Position numbers and translations under genes: made by a program. DNA of 64,000 bases from CAYNLK01 sp964398055 (GTDB lineage Bacteria; Chloroflexota; Anaerolineae; 4572-78; J111): NCBI GenBank assembly GCA_964398055.1, contig CAYNLK010000007.1, positions 1 to 64,000 on the forward strand. The letters are read 5' to 3'. Below are positions 1 to 8,329 of this stretch, piece after piece. Position 1 is the first letter of the stretch. Every line of letters starts with the position of its first letter. The notes beneath the pieces were generated by a model, which was not told the DNA's origin, did not search any database, and saw nothing but the letters and a program-made list of their open reading frames with translations.

Positions 1-55
1 TCCGTGAGCCATATCAAACTTGTCAGGCCATCAATCCTATTTCCAATAATGTTTA

Positions 56-111
56 ATCAGTGATCGGTGATCGGTGATCAGTTGAACTGTTCACTGACGA
101 CTGTTCACTAA
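56..111. repeat. Heptad repeat array (AATCAGT type), inverted
   Basis: Eight in-phase 7-base units. The first four are variants of GATCAGT (56-83) and the last four variants of TTCACTG (84-111), which is the inverted form. The array runs into the stop codon of the CoA-transferase gene that ends at 108. Confidence 0.75.
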
Positions 112-1298
112 ATAACACCTTCTGCTTGAAGTGAGGCTGTGATCATCGAGTCATACCCCAATTCTAGCAAAATTTCGGTGGTGTGTTGGCCCAACATAGG
201 CGGGGCCAGGCGATAACTGGTCGGAGTGTTGCTCAGGCGGATTGGATTGCCCATTGATTTGACTGTTCCGCCCGTTGGGTGTGGCAAACTCACAATAAAA
301 TTCCGGGCCTGGTGCTGGGGATGAGCCAGGGTGTCGGCCACCGTATTAAGCGGGCCGCTGGGCACGTCGGCCGCAGCGAGTTTTTCCAACCAGTAGCCGG
401 CCGGTTTCGTGGCAAATAACTCGCTCAGAATCCCGGTCATCTCAGCCCGGTGCTTGACCCGAGCGGCGTTGGTGGCAAAACGCTCATCACTTTTGAGATG
501 CGTTAATCCCAAAGAATCACAAAAATTCGACCAGATTTTTTCCGTGCCAACAGTGACAATGATATATTTATCCTGCGTTTTGTAAACATCATAGGGTACG
601 ATATTGGGGTGAGCATTGCCCAGCCGGCGTGGTTCCTGGCCTCCATTTAGCATCGCCGAAGCCCAATTCGTCAGCCAGGCCGATTGGCTCTCCAGCAGGG
701 TCATATCTAACATCTGGCCGCAGCCGGTTTTCGTTCGATGAAACAGCGCTGCCAGGATGCCCATCGTCGCGTACATGCCGGTGGCGATATCGGCCAGTGA
801 GACCGGATATTTGACCGGTTGGCCCTCCGGCTCCCCGGTCAGGCTCATAACACCGGCTTCACCCTGGGCGATCATATCATAGCCGGGTCGTTCGGCGTAA
901 GGGCCCGTGCTGCCATACCCACTGATCAGGCAATAGATCAGCCCTGGATTGAGAGCCTGGAGCGTTTCAAAATCAATCCTGGCCCGTTGGCGGGAACTCT
1001 GTTTGGGGATATTGCAGATGAAAACATCGGCAGTTTTCACCAGTTTGTGCAGTATCTCCTGACCTTGGGCCGATTTGATGTTGATGGTAACGCTGCGTTT
1101 ATTCCGGTTGATACTCAGAAAGTAGGTGCTTTCGCCCTTCACAAATGGAGGGCCCCAGCCGCGACTCTGATCCCCTGTCTTGGGTGGTTCCACTTTGATC
1201 ACGTCAGCGCCCAAATCACCTAAAAGCATTGTGCAGTAGGGGCCGGCCAGGGCCTGGGTCAAATCAACCACGCGGATATTTTCTAATACATCAGACAT
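108..1298 (-). CDS. CaiB/BaiF family CoA-transferase
   Basis: Class III CoA-transferase of 396 aa, a normal length for the family, which moves CoA between carboxylic acids. The N-terminal Rossmann-like part has LAGPYCTMLLGDLGADVIK near residues 18-35, followed by GDQSRGWGPPF, both family hallmarks. Asp170 (SLADIATG) lies where formyl-CoA transferase has its catalytic Asp. The ATG at 1298 is chosen because homologues begin near here; a TTG 15 bases upstream is possible. A second CoA-transferase of the same family lies at 19152-20369 with the same GDQxRGWGPPF segment, so the island has two paralogues. It is the last gene of the left minus-strand run, 148 bases after a molybdenum hydroxylase subunit, and probably activates an acid product of that pathway. 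The acid cannot be told from sequence. Confidence 0.88.
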   Translation of the reverse strand: MSDVLENIRVVDLTQALAGPYCTMLLGDLGADVIKVEPPKTGDQSRGWGPPFVKGESTYFLSINRNKRSVTINIKSAQGQEILHKLVKTADVFICNIPKQSSRQRARIDFETLQALNPGLIYCLISGYGSTGPYAERPGYDMIAQGEAGVMSLTGEPEGQPVKYPVSLADIATGMYATMGILAALFHRTKTGCGQMLDMTLLESQSAWLTNWASAMLNGGQEPRRLGNAHPNIVPYDVYKTQDKYIIVTVGTEKIWSNFCDSLGLTHLKSDERFATNAARVKHRAEMTGILSELFATKPAGYWLEKLAAADVPSGPLNTVADTLAHPQHQARNFIVSLPHPTGGTVKSMGNPIRLSNTPTSYRLAPPMLGQHTTEILLELGYDSMITASLQAEGVI

Positions 1299-1331
1299 AG
1301 CAATTCCGTTCAATAAGGTAGCAGGGTAATA

Positions 1332-1385
1332 AGGTAGCAGAGTTGCAGAGAGCGGTTTTATTGCGACCGTGCAACTCTGCTACCT
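1332..1385. repeat. Perfect 16-bp stem-loop between genes
   Basis: Positions 1332-1347 and 1370-1385 are exact reverse complements (AGGTAGCAGAGTTGCA on the left), with a 22-base loop. It sits between the molybdopterin subunit stop (1447) and the CoA-transferase start. There is no T-run, so it is more likely an mRNA processing or stability element, or a member of the local heptad-array family, than a classical terminator. Confidence 0.6.
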
Positions 1386-1446
1386 GAAATGAGTGGGTAA
1401 GAGGCAAATCTGCAAGCCAAAATGAAGCGTGTCTGTTAGTGAGTTT

Positions 1447-3801
1447 CTATTTTACAACCCCGGCATCGAGCATAGCCAGATAGATTTTTTCAGCCGAGAA
1501 GGGTGGGCCGACCAGCCGCACGCCGACAGCATCGTAGATGGCATTGCCCAGGGCCGCAATCGTCGGCACCATGGGATGCTCGCCAACACCGCGGGCCCCA
1601 AACGGTCCATCGTCTTGCGGAACTTCCACAATGATGGCTTCGTGTCTAACCGGCACATCCGCTGTGGTGGCAATCCGGTAATCCACAAAGCTGGGATTCT
1701 GCATTACTCCTTTTTCCAGTTTCATCTCCTCAAAGATGGCCGAACTCATCCCCTGGACGAAGCCGCCTTCAATTTGAGCCTTGACCAGATCGGGGTTGAT
1801 CGCCTTGCCCACATCAAAGGCCGAGGCTGCCCGGATGATCTCGATCTTGCCGGTATCCATGTCCACTTCGATTTCAAAAGCCTGGGCGCCGGTGGTGTAG
1901 TGGACTACGGCCCGGTCACCCTGGCCGGTCTCAGCATCCAGACCGGTAACATAGGTCGGCATAAAGTTGCCCCGGCCAACAATAGGGCCGCCAATCCAGC
2001 CTTCAAAGCCCGGTTTGGGAATGCCATACACCACGATATCTTTCAACGACATTTCCCGCTCACTCTCGTAGGAAATCACGGTGCCATTGACGATATCCAG
2101 ATTCTCCGGCTCTTCCTCCCAGGCTTCAGCCACCAATCTCAGCACCTGCTGGCGGGCGTCTGTGGCGGCGTTGACCACGGCATTGCCCATACTCCAGGTC
2201 AGGCGGCTGGCGACGGTTTGCCATTCGTACGGGCTATATTGGGTATCGATGGGACCCTGGACGCGCACCCAGTCCACCGGCACGCCCATCGCGGCCGCAG
2301 CCATCTGGGCCATCACCGTAAAGGTGCCCTGGCCAATCTCCTGCCCGCCCACACTGACGGTCAATGTGCCATCTTCGTTCAGTTCGATCACAGCGCTGGA
2401 GCCGGCATTGGGCGGCATGGCCGGCGCCTTCCACATCGGCGCCAGGCCCTTACCGCGGCGCTTGTTGGGCGCGCTGGGCGGGGACTTTTTACCCCAGTCA
2501 ATGGCCTCGGCTGCCTTTTCGATACACTCTTTCAGGCCGGTGGGGTGCATTTTCATGCCGGTGGCCAGAATATCGCCGCCCTGCACACAGTTACGGGTGA
2601 GGAACTCGACCCTGTCCATACCGATTTTTTCGGCCAGCTCATCCATTACCTGGCCGATGCCGGCGTGCAGTTCCGACATGCCAAAGCCGCGATAGGCCCC
2701 GCCAATCGGGTGGTTGGTGTACACGCACAGGCTGTCGACCTTGACATTGGGAATGTCAAAGGGGCCGCTGCCGCTATAGCCGCCGGCCCGGGTAATGTTC
2801 ACCCCATACTCGGTCGAGGCGCCGCCGTCCCAGTACATCGTGTTTTCCAGAGCCAGCAGGTTGCCTTCAGCATCGCAGCCAACTTTAAGCTTGATCACCA
2901 GTCCCTGGCGCACAAAGTTGGTGTAGAACTCTTCCTCGCGGGTCAACAGCAGTTTGACCGGCCGCCCCTTAGCCTTGGTGGCGATGGCGACCGGCAGAGC
3001 TTCCATAGTGACGCCGGCCTTGCAGCCAAAGCCGCCGCCAACATAGGGGGCAATCACCCGCATATCGCTCTGGGAAATATCCAGGGCGTAGGCGATCAGA
3101 TTGCGTTGGGCAAAGGGCGATTGTGAGGCCGCCCAGACCGTGGCCTGCCCATTCTCGTCGACTTTGGCGATGGCCACATGAGGCTCAATCGGCACGTGTT
3201 GCACGTGAGGGATACGAAAAGTACGTTCGACAATCGCCGCGCACTTGGGCCAGGCTGCGGCGGTGTCGCCTTTGCGGATTTTGAAATGGTTGGCGATGTT
3301 GGTCCCCGGTTTAGGAAAGATGAAGTTCGGCACTTCGTAATTTTCCAGGTCGGGGTGAATCAGCGGCGCTTCAGGTGAGGCGCCGTATTCAGGATCAAAG
3401 ACCGGTTCCAGCGGTTCATACTCCACTTCAATCAACTCCACCGCTTTCTCGGCAATTTCCTCGGAAACGGCGGCCACGCCCGCTACCGGTTCACCGATAA
3501 ACCGGACCCGATCGCGGGCAAAGATGTATTTATCTTTCAGGTACAAGCCAATGTGGTTGGGGAAATCTGCGCCGGTGACAATAACTTTCACCCCCGGCAG
3601 AGCCTCTGCCTGGCTGGTATCGATGGCTTTGATGAGCGCGTGCGGATGCGGGCTGCGTTTGATGCGGGCGTGTAACAACTGGGGGCCAAATTGAATATCA
3701 TCGGTATAGATTGCAGCCCCAATTACTTTTTCGTACACGTCGACGCGTTTGACATCTTCGCCAATGGGGCTGGGAAATTTCGTTGTATCAGTCATAACCA
3801 T
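1447..3801 (-). CDS. Xanthine dehydrogenase family, molybdopterin-binding subunit (system 1)
   Basis: Large catalytic subunit of 784 aa (CoxL/XdhA type) of a molybdenum hydroxylase that inserts a water-derived oxygen into a heterocycle or aldehyde. It has the aldehyde oxidase a/b-hammerhead domain at about residues 20-130 and the cofactor-binding domain after that. Visible motifs are GGGFGCK and GGAYRGFGMSE in the middle, GQEIGQGT, and near the C-terminus GVGEHPMVPT, whose Glu is the catalytic base of the family. It lacks the AYxCSFR loop of aerobic CO dehydrogenase, so CO is not the substrate. AGGAGATGG lies 8 bases before the chosen ATG. It is followed upstream by its [2Fe-2S] subunit and, beyond a small inserted gene, its FAD subunit. 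The nucleobase permease next door suggests a purine- or pyrimidine-like substrate (inference). Confidence 0.9.
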   Translation of the reverse strand: MVMTDTTKFPSPIGEDVKRVDVYEKVIGAAIYTDDIQFGPQLLHARIKRSPHPHALIKAIDTSQAEALPGVKVIVTGADFPNHIGLYLKDKYIFARDRVRFIGEPVAGVAAVSEEIAEKAVELIEVEYEPLEPVFDPEYGASPEAPLIHPDLENYEVPNFIFPKPGTNIANHFKIRKGDTAAAWPKCAAIVERTFRIPHVQHVPIEPHVAIAKVDENGQATVWAASQSPFAQRNLIAYALDISQSDMRVIAPYVGGGFGCKAGVTMEALPVAIATKAKGRPVKLLLTREEEFYTNFVRQGLVIKLKVGCDAEGNLLALENTMYWDGGASTEYGVNITRAGGYSGSGPFDIPNVKVDSLCVYTNHPIGGAYRGFGMSELHAGIGQVMDELAEKIGMDRVEFLTRNCVQGGDILATGMKMHPTGLKECIEKAAEAIDWGKKSPPSAPNKRRGKGLAPMWKAPAMPPNAGSSAVIELNEDGTLTVSVGGQEIGQGTFTVMAQMAAAAMGVPVDWVRVQGPIDTQYSPYEWQTVASRLTWSMGNAVVNAATDARQQVLRLVAEAWEEEPENLDIVNGTVISYESEREMSLKDIVVYGIPKPGFEGWIGGPIVGRGNFMPTYVTGLDAETGQGDRAVVHYTTGAQAFEIEVDMDTGKIEIIRAASAFDVGKAINPDLVKAQIEGGFVQGMSSAIFEEMKLEKGVMQNPSFVDYRIATTADVPVRHEAIIVEVPQDDGPFGARGVGEHPMVPTIAALGNAIYDAVGVRLVGPPFSAEKIYLAMLDAGVVK

Positions 3802-3876
3802 GAGCCATCTCCTTTGGGCGTATCTGCAATTCCGTTCATTCTTTCGATGTTCGATCCAAACTATCTCGCCAACTGC

Positions 3877-4347
3877 TTAAGGCTGCATTTTGGCGGCTTT
3901 CTTGACGCCTTCGATAATCCGGAAATAACCGGTACAACGGCAAAGGTTGCCGACCAGCGCATCACGAATGTCATAATCGCTGGGCTGGGGGTTACGGTCT
4001 AGCAAAGCCCGGGCAGAAATTAGCACGCCCGGAGTACAAAAACCGCACTGTACTCCACCCGCCTCAACAATGGCGGCTTGAACCGGGTCCAATTGGCCAT
4101 CGTGCGCCAGACCTTCGACCGTGATAATCTTGGCCCCGTCACATTCAACCGCCAGCATCATACAGCTATTGACCGGTTCCCCGTTCACCATCACCGTACA
4201 AGCGCCACATTCGCCGGCGGCGCAGCCGTTTTTGGTGCCGGTCAAAGCCAGTTTTTCACGGAGCATTTGCAGGAGAGTCATATGAGATCGGACGTCAACC
4301 AATTCAACTTCACCATTAACGGTGACCGTAATTCTGTGTATGGCCAT
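3877..4347 (-). CDS. [2Fe-2S] subunit of molybdenum hydroxylase (system 1)
   Basis: Small electron-transfer subunit of 156 aa (CoxS/XdhC-like). The N-terminal plant-type ferredoxin domain has Cys42, Cys47, Cys50 and Cys62. The C-terminal helical domain has the second cluster, Cys101, Cys104 (QCGFCTPG), Cys136 and Cys138 (LCRCTGY). All eight ligands are present. It passes electrons from the molybdenum site to FAD. The start is the ATG at 4347 with GGAGGATAA upstream; a TTG at 4371 would add eight atypical residues. The gene is separated from its FAD partner by an unrelated four-helix-bundle gene and a heptad array, which is unusual because the three subunits are normally adjacent. Confidence 0.93.
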   Translation of the reverse strand: MAIHRITVTVNGEVELVDVRSHMTLLQMLREKLALTGTKNGCAAGECGACTVMVNGEPVNSCMMLAVECDGAKIITVEGLAHDGQLDPVQAAIVEAGGVQCGFCTPGVLISARALLDRNPQPSDYDIRDALVGNLCRCTGYFRIIEGVKKAAKMQP

Positions 4348-4372
4348 GCTTGTCTTATCCTCCGGGATCAAT

Positions 4373-4400
4373 AGTTATCAGTTATCAGTTATCAGTGGTT
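4373..4400. repeat. Heptad array (AGTTATC), right beside the four-helix-bundle gene
   Basis: Three exact AGTTATC units followed by AGTGGTT. It overlaps the stop codon and the last codons of the four-helix-bundle gene. The inverted counterpart lies on the other side of that gene at 4864-4898. Confidence 0.7.
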
Positions 4401-4843
4401 ACCGATTCTGACTCACTGATGAGGTAGAATTCAGTAGCTTCACGTATTGTCATCGGCAGAGTTCCACAAAACAAATCAGCCTTCGCTATTATTCCACCAA
4501 GCAAGCGACCAATTTCTGCACACCTGTCTTTGAAAATTAAAGTCTGACTTTCAGTCAAGTAACCACAATCGGCTGCCATATTAATCCAGTGCTGTGTTTC
4601 TTGTTGTTCTCCATCGGCATCGGTTAATTTACTGACAAAATGCTTCTCGTAACGCCTTTTGGCCCACGCTTCCGCAATTTGGGCGCCAATCGATCGTGAA
4701 GACCTCCGAATCTGGTCGGTCAAAGAAAACATCTCTTCTCTGGGAAAGGATTTTGTAATTGTAAACATTTCCAGAGACAACTGCCGCGCTTTCTTATATA
4801 CTACAAGATCACCAAAACTATCCACATGCGGTAGCTTGCTCAT
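4385..4843 (-). CDS. Four-helix-bundle protein (S23 / 23S rRNA intervening-sequence family)
   Basis: Protein of 152 aa with the family pattern: an aromatic-rich start (SFGDLVVYKKARQLS), FPREEMFSLTDQIRRSSRSI, IAEAWAKRR and an amphipathic helical remainder. Relatives are encoded in rRNA intervening sequences or scattered singly in genomes, and the fold is shared with the Avd protein of diversity-generating retroelements; their function is poorly known. Here it sits inside the operon of a molybdenum hydroxylase, between the iron-sulfur and FAD subunit genes. It is flanked on one side by AGTTATC heptads and on the other by the inverted type. The last residues (about SESESVTTDN) are encoded by, or border, the repeat. 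This suggests insertion as a cassette. I see no transposase and no reverse transcriptase. Confidence 0.85.
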   Translation of the reverse strand: MSKLPHVDSFGDLVVYKKARQLSLEMFTITKSFPREEMFSLTDQIRRSSRSIGAQIAEAWAKRRYEKHFVSKLTDADGEQQETQHWINMAADCGYLTESQTLIFKDRCAEIGRLLGGIIAKADLFCGTLPMTIREATEFYLISESESVTTDN

Positions 4844-4863
4844 TTGACTTCAGTCTTGTCTCC

Positions 4864-4898
4864 CTGATCACTGTTTACTGATCACTGTTTACTAAGTA
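4864..4898. repeat. Heptad array (CTGATCA/CTGTTTA), left border of the FAD subunit gene
   Basis: Five in-phase units alternating CTGATCA and CTGTTTA. It overlaps the stop codon (4882-4884) of the FAD subunit gene. Its core is the inverse of the array at 4373-4400. Confidence 0.7.
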
Positions 4899-5778
4899 CT
4901 CCAAAGATTTCACTCAAAGCTCGTTGAGTCAAATTCCTCACCATATATTTCCGGTAGCGGGCGCTGCCGCGCACATCATCGATAGGGTTGCACGAGTCCA
5001 TCGCCGCCTGGGCTGCCTCGGCGATCCTCTCGGGTGTGATCGGTTTTTCGGCCAGAATTTCTTCCGCCTTGACCGGTACCAGCGGCGTAGGGGCCACTGA
5101 AGCCAGGGCCAGCCGGAAGCGGTAACCGGAAGCAGCCTCACCATCGGGATAGCCCAGGACGGTGACACCCACAATTGCCAGGTCGCTTAGGGCATTGCGG
5201 CCCAATTTGACATATTTACCCGCGCTTCTTGCCGGGGGTAGCGGAAATCTAATGGCGGTGACGATATCGCCTGGTTTCAGTACGGTCTGGCCGGGACCAA
5301 CAAAAAATGTACTGAGTGGTTCTTCACGCTCACCGGCAACACCGTGGACTCGCAGCACCCCCCCAAATACAATGCATGCGCCGATGGTGTCGCCGGCCGG
5401 AGAGGCGTTGCAGATGTTACCGGCAATGGTGGCTCGAGAGCGTAGTTGATAGCTGGCCACACTGTGAGCCGCCTCGGCCAGCAAGGGGTAATGCTTTTGC
5501 ACCTCCATTGAGGCTACCACTCGATTCATATTGACTGAGGCGCCGATGATCAGGCCAGCGGCTGGATTGAATGAGATTTCACCCATTCCGGCCAGATTTT
5601 TAACATCAACAATAAATTTTTCTTTCCAGAAACCATCGCGCATCCGCACGAAGGTATCAGTACCACCCATAAACAGCCGAGCCTCACCGCTGTGGCTGGC
5701 CAGAAATTGGCTGGCTTCGGTCAATGAGGCCGGTTTGATGTAATCGAATTCAGGAAGTCCGGGTGTTGGGTTATGCAC
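4882..5778 (-). CDS. FAD-binding subunit of molybdenum hydroxylase (system 1)
   Basis: Medium subunit of 298 aa (CoxM/XdhB type) that takes electrons from the iron-sulfur subunit and passes them to the final acceptor. The FAD-binding PCMH domain comes first, with FDYIKPASLTEA near the start, FMGGTDTFVRMRDG (residues about 36-49) and RSRATIAGNICNASPAGDT (about 113-131) as FAD contacts. The CO-dehydrogenase flavoprotein C-terminal domain follows. The start is GTG at 5778, supported by an exceptionally strong Shine-Dalgarno (AGGAGGTGATC). The C-terminal codons lie in a heptad array. The second set at 11251-12138 is a paralogue. Confidence 0.92.
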   Translation of the reverse strand: MHNPTPGLPEFDYIKPASLTEASQFLASHSGEARLFMGGTDTFVRMRDGFWKEKFIVDVKNLAGMGEISFNPAAGLIIGASVNMNRVVASMEVQKHYPLLAEAAHSVASYQLRSRATIAGNICNASPAGDTIGACIVFGGVLRVHGVAGEREEPLSTFFVGPGQTVLKPGDIVTAIRFPLPPARSAGKYVKLGRNALSDLAIVGVTVLGYPDGEAASGYRFRLALASVAPTPLVPVKAEEILAEKPITPERIAEAAQAAMDSCNPIDDVRGSARYRKYMVRNLTQRALSEIFGVLSKQ

Positions 5779-5827
5779 AAGCGATCACCTCCTATAAAAA
5801 TAGTTGCATGCGGCGATATTGTTTCTA

Positions 5828-5920
5828 CTCTGTACTACGTATTGCGTGCTGCGTACTGCGTAAAATGGGTTAAGCAATTGGAATTGATACGAAATACGCA
5901 ATAGGCAAGGCGTAGTAAAA
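5828..5920. repeat. Heptad array (CTGCGTA / AATACGC), inverted
   Basis: Five forward units end in CTGCGTA (5828-5862). After a spacer come five units of the opposite sense such as GATACGA and AATACGC (5886-5920). The two halves can pair. The array lies in the 231-base gap between the permease stop and the FAD subunit start. Confidence 0.7.
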
Positions 5921-5924
5921 TTTT

Positions 5925-5957
5925 GGCAGGGGGCGTCGGGAATTTTCACCCCCTGCC
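5925..5957 (-). terminator. Stem-loop downstream of the permease
   Basis: GGCAGGGGG (5925-5933) pairs with CCCCCTGCC (5949-5957) around a 15-base loop. Read on the minus strand it follows the permease stop (6010) by about 50 bases and is followed by AAAATTTT, a weak U-tract. It is a possible rho-independent or attenuating terminator. Confidence 0.4.
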
Positions 5958-6009
5958 GATTACTACTGGTTATACTGTATTAGTAAACCCATCCAGAGCT
6001 CTGGTCCGG

Positions 6010-7425
6010 CTAATCAAGACTGATTTGGATTGCCTCTCGCTCAGGCGCTTTGACGAATAAGAAGAGCAGGTTGAGTAGAATGCCTGCTACCGCGCCCGTG
6101 GCAATTGCCGGCCAACCGAAGGGGAAGATTCCTTGCAGCAATGGAATGGGCAGGAAGCCGCCCGGATAGCCGATGTTGCCGCCGATGCCCACAATCAGAA
6201 TGACCGCCCCAATGGCCAACTGCTTGGGATCAAACAGGTTGACTTTTTCGGCCATCATCAGCGCGATACCTTGCATCCCAATGACCCCAAACAGGTAAAT
6301 GGCCAGACCGCCGGATACGGCTGTCGGCACCGTCGCCACGATGTCTTTGAGCGGGCCGATGAAACCCAGGACCATAGCAATAGCCCCGGCCATAATCAAG
6401 ACCGGTCCGGAGTAGTTGCGGGTGATCACCATCAGCGAGTTGTTCTCACCGTAGTTGGTGCCGGCGGTGCTGCCAAAGAGTCCATTCACAAAGTCGTTGA
6501 GCCCGTCGACCACCAGGTTGAGGCCGATGTATTGGCCCAGCCGGTAGCGATCCCGCTTCTGTTCTACTGCCAGGGCGTCCACATACAGGCTGATCTGGTA
6601 GAGGTGGGCGGTCGACTCGGGGATGGTGGCAATGGCCATAATCCCAACGCTGAAAATGGCCGTGATCGTGAGCGGATGGAAGAAATTAGGGAAGGTGATT
6701 CGAGGCGCCGTGATGACGCTGGAGGTGCCGATGATGGAGAAATCGACCAGGCCAAAAGGAATGGCCACGATGTAACCCACAATGGCCCCAAGCAGAATCG
6801 GGATCAGGCCAATGAAACCTTTGCCCTGCAAATAGACGGAAAAGGCAATCGTTACTACCAGGGTAATCAAGGAGACGATCCACCAGCTTAAAGAGCTAGC
6901 TCCTTCGGGCAGACAGCAGGTACCTGAGGCCATCCCCAGGGCGGCAAAGCCCAAACCGATACCGATGACGGCTGCGACCGGACCGGTCACAATTGGCGGC
7001 AAAACTTTATCCAGTGATTTCTTGCCGCCGGCGCTGCGGATGATGAAGCCGACCACAATGTTGATGATCGCTGTGGCAATGAAGCCGGTCTGAACCACAC
7101 TCAGGATCTCAGGGGAGGCTTCTACGCCATATTGGGCCTGGGTAATGGCTACCGCCGCCGCAATATAGCTAAAGCTGGAGCCATAGTAGAGCGGGATAAA
7201 GGTGCCGATGAGTAGTTTGGAGGCAATCAAAGCCACTACTGTGCCCAGACCGGTGATCGTCAGCACCGTGTTAACCGGGAAGCCCATCAGCAGGGCGCAC
7301 AGCACTGTTGCCGGGAACATGGTAATGACGTGCTGGAAGCCCAGAATGACCATCTGGCTCCATGGCGGCCGATCTTCTGGCAAATAGCCCATAATTCTGT
7401 CTTTTGCAGCAGTTGCAGTACTCAT
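6010..7425 (-). CDS. NCS2/NAT family nucleobase permease (UraA/uracil-xanthine type)
   Basis: Inner-membrane cation symporter of 471 aa with about 12-14 hydrophobic segments, normal for the family. It carries QHVITMFPATVL in the first membrane segment (the family QH motif), a TIPEST segment corresponding to the carboxylate-bearing helix, and TNYGENNSLMVITR. That last segment closely matches the NAT signature of UraA (YGEN...ITR), so the ligand is more likely uracil, xanthine or a related heterocycle than ascorbate. ATG at 7425 with GAGGGAAAG upstream. It lies between the two molybdenum hydroxylase gene sets and probably imports their substrate (inference). This is the strongest clue to the chemistry of the left island. 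Confidence 0.9.
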   Translation of the reverse strand: MSTATAAKDRIMGYLPEDRPPWSQMVILGFQHVITMFPATVLCALLMGFPVNTVLTITGLGTVVALIASKLLIGTFIPLYYGSSFSYIAAAVAITQAQYGVEASPEILSVVQTGFIATAIINIVVGFIIRSAGGKKSLDKVLPPIVTGPVAAVIGIGLGFAALGMASGTCCLPEGASSLSWWIVSLITLVVTIAFSVYLQGKGFIGLIPILLGAIVGYIVAIPFGLVDFSIIGTSSVITAPRITFPNFFHPLTITAIFSVGIMAIATIPESTAHLYQISLYVDALAVEQKRDRYRLGQYIGLNLVVDGLNDFVNGLFGSTAGTNYGENNSLMVITRNYSGPVLIMAGAIAMVLGFIGPLKDIVATVPTAVSGGLAIYLFGVIGMQGIALMMAEKVNLFDPKQLAIGAVILIVGIGGNIGYPGGFLPIPLLQGIFPFGWPAIATGAVAGILLNLLFLFVKAPEREAIQISLD

Positions 7426-7524
7426 ATCTATCTTTCCCTCCTATAACGTTGCTATACCTCAATTTAGAAATTTGACCTGCTTGGGCCTAAATATTCAATT
7501 TGCTGTAATTTGTTTATGGCCGGT

Positions 7525-7535
7525 TCACCTCCTTT
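7525..7535 (-). other. Extended Shine-Dalgarno with no start codon behind it
   Basis: On the minus strand this reads AAAGGAGGTGA, a long match to the 16S rRNA tail, followed by ACCGGCCATAAAC. No ATG, GTG or TTG lies at normal spacing. It is about 100 bases before the permease start and may be a relic, a leader element or a ribosome standby site. Confidence 0.35.
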
Positions 7536-7634
7536 CTGCGCCGCCGGGCGGTATAGCGAAGGACCAGTGACTAAAGATATTAAACATTTTCATCCTTGGT
7601 CCCTGGTCTTTCACAGTTCAGCGTTGGCTGAGAA

Positions 7635-8267
7635 CTAACGTCGTCCGCTCCGGCCCAACGAGTAGCCAATCAGCAGAGCCAAGATGGCAATCCCAATTGT
7701 GGTCCAGAGGTTCTTGTATTCGGGTGAAAAGAATTGGGCGGCCATATCTTTAGCTACTCCGGCGGCAAACTGAAGTTCCGAGGGGGCTTGATACTCAACG
7801 GCAACGCCCTCAACCTCGCCTTTGAGCCGCGCTTGCAGTGATCGATTGAGGGACTCGAAAGCCTGCTTGGCCATACTGTTGGCCACAGTCTCGATAAGTC
7901 GTTGGCCCACATTGGCAATGGTCCCGCCCACCTGTAAGTCGCCCTCATATTTCATCAGGGTGGTCCCGTCACCCTGGTCGATCAACTGCACGTCGCCGGT
8001 GCCCTTGCCGAAGCCGGGACCGCCTTTGCCCTCAACGGTCAGGGTATAGCTTTCGGGCGGCGCTTCGTTGGAGACAACCAGTTTGCCCGAAAAAAGCCCG
8101 GCCACCGGTCCGATCCGTACATTCATTTTGCCCTCATAAACGTTTTCCCCAACCTTTTCCAGGCTTTGCGTGCCAGGCAGGGCTTTGGCTAACACCTCTG
8201 GGTCGCGCACAATCTCCCAGACCGCTTCACGCGGCCCCTCAAACAAATACTCGCCTTGCAGTTTCAC
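7635..8267 (-). CDS. CoxG-like SRPBCC protein (molybdenum hydroxylase accessory)
   Basis: Protein of 210 aa. Residues about 1-150 form the SRPBCC/CoxG domain (KLQGEYLFEGPREAVWEIV at the start, then DPEVLAKALPGTQSLEKV). A single hydrophobic helix near residues 187-204 and a basic tail (SLGRSGRR) anchor it in the membrane. CoxG in CO oxidisers tethers the molybdenum enzyme to the membrane; the same job is likely for the enzyme encoded immediately upstream (8325-12138). GTG start at 8267 with AAGGAGATT. Confidence 0.85.
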   Translation of the reverse strand: MKLQGEYLFEGPREAVWEIVRDPEVLAKALPGTQSLEKVGENVYEGKMNVRIGPVAGLFSGKLVVSNEAPPESYTLTVEGKGGPGFGKGTGDVQLIDQGDGTTLMKYEGDLQVGGTIANVGQRLIETVANSMAKQAFESLNRSLQARLKGEVEGVAVEYQAPSELQFAAGVAKDMAAQFFSPEYKNLWTTIGIAILALLIGYSLGRSGRR

Positions 8268-8301
8268 AGTTGAATCTCCTTGTGTTATGGAGATCGGAAA
8301 A

Positions 8302-8329
8302 CTCTAATCTCCAATCTCAAATCTCTATT
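8302..8329. repeat. Heptad array (CTCCAAT type)
   Basis: Four units, CTCTAAT, CTCCAAT, CTCAAAT and CTCTATT, running into the stop codon (8325) of the next gene. GGAGAT just before it supplies an inverted partner. Confidence 0.55.

Noticed and set aside
1429..3126. Long plus-strand reading frame (565 codons) opposite the molybdopterin subunit
   Set aside because: It is antisense to a well-supported gene, has a low-complexity His/Gly/Ala composition and no family motif. It is a by-product of GC-rich codons.
4385..4843. Avd protein of a diversity-generating retroelement
   Set aside because: The fold is related, but there is no reverse transcriptase, template repeat or variable repeat in the window.
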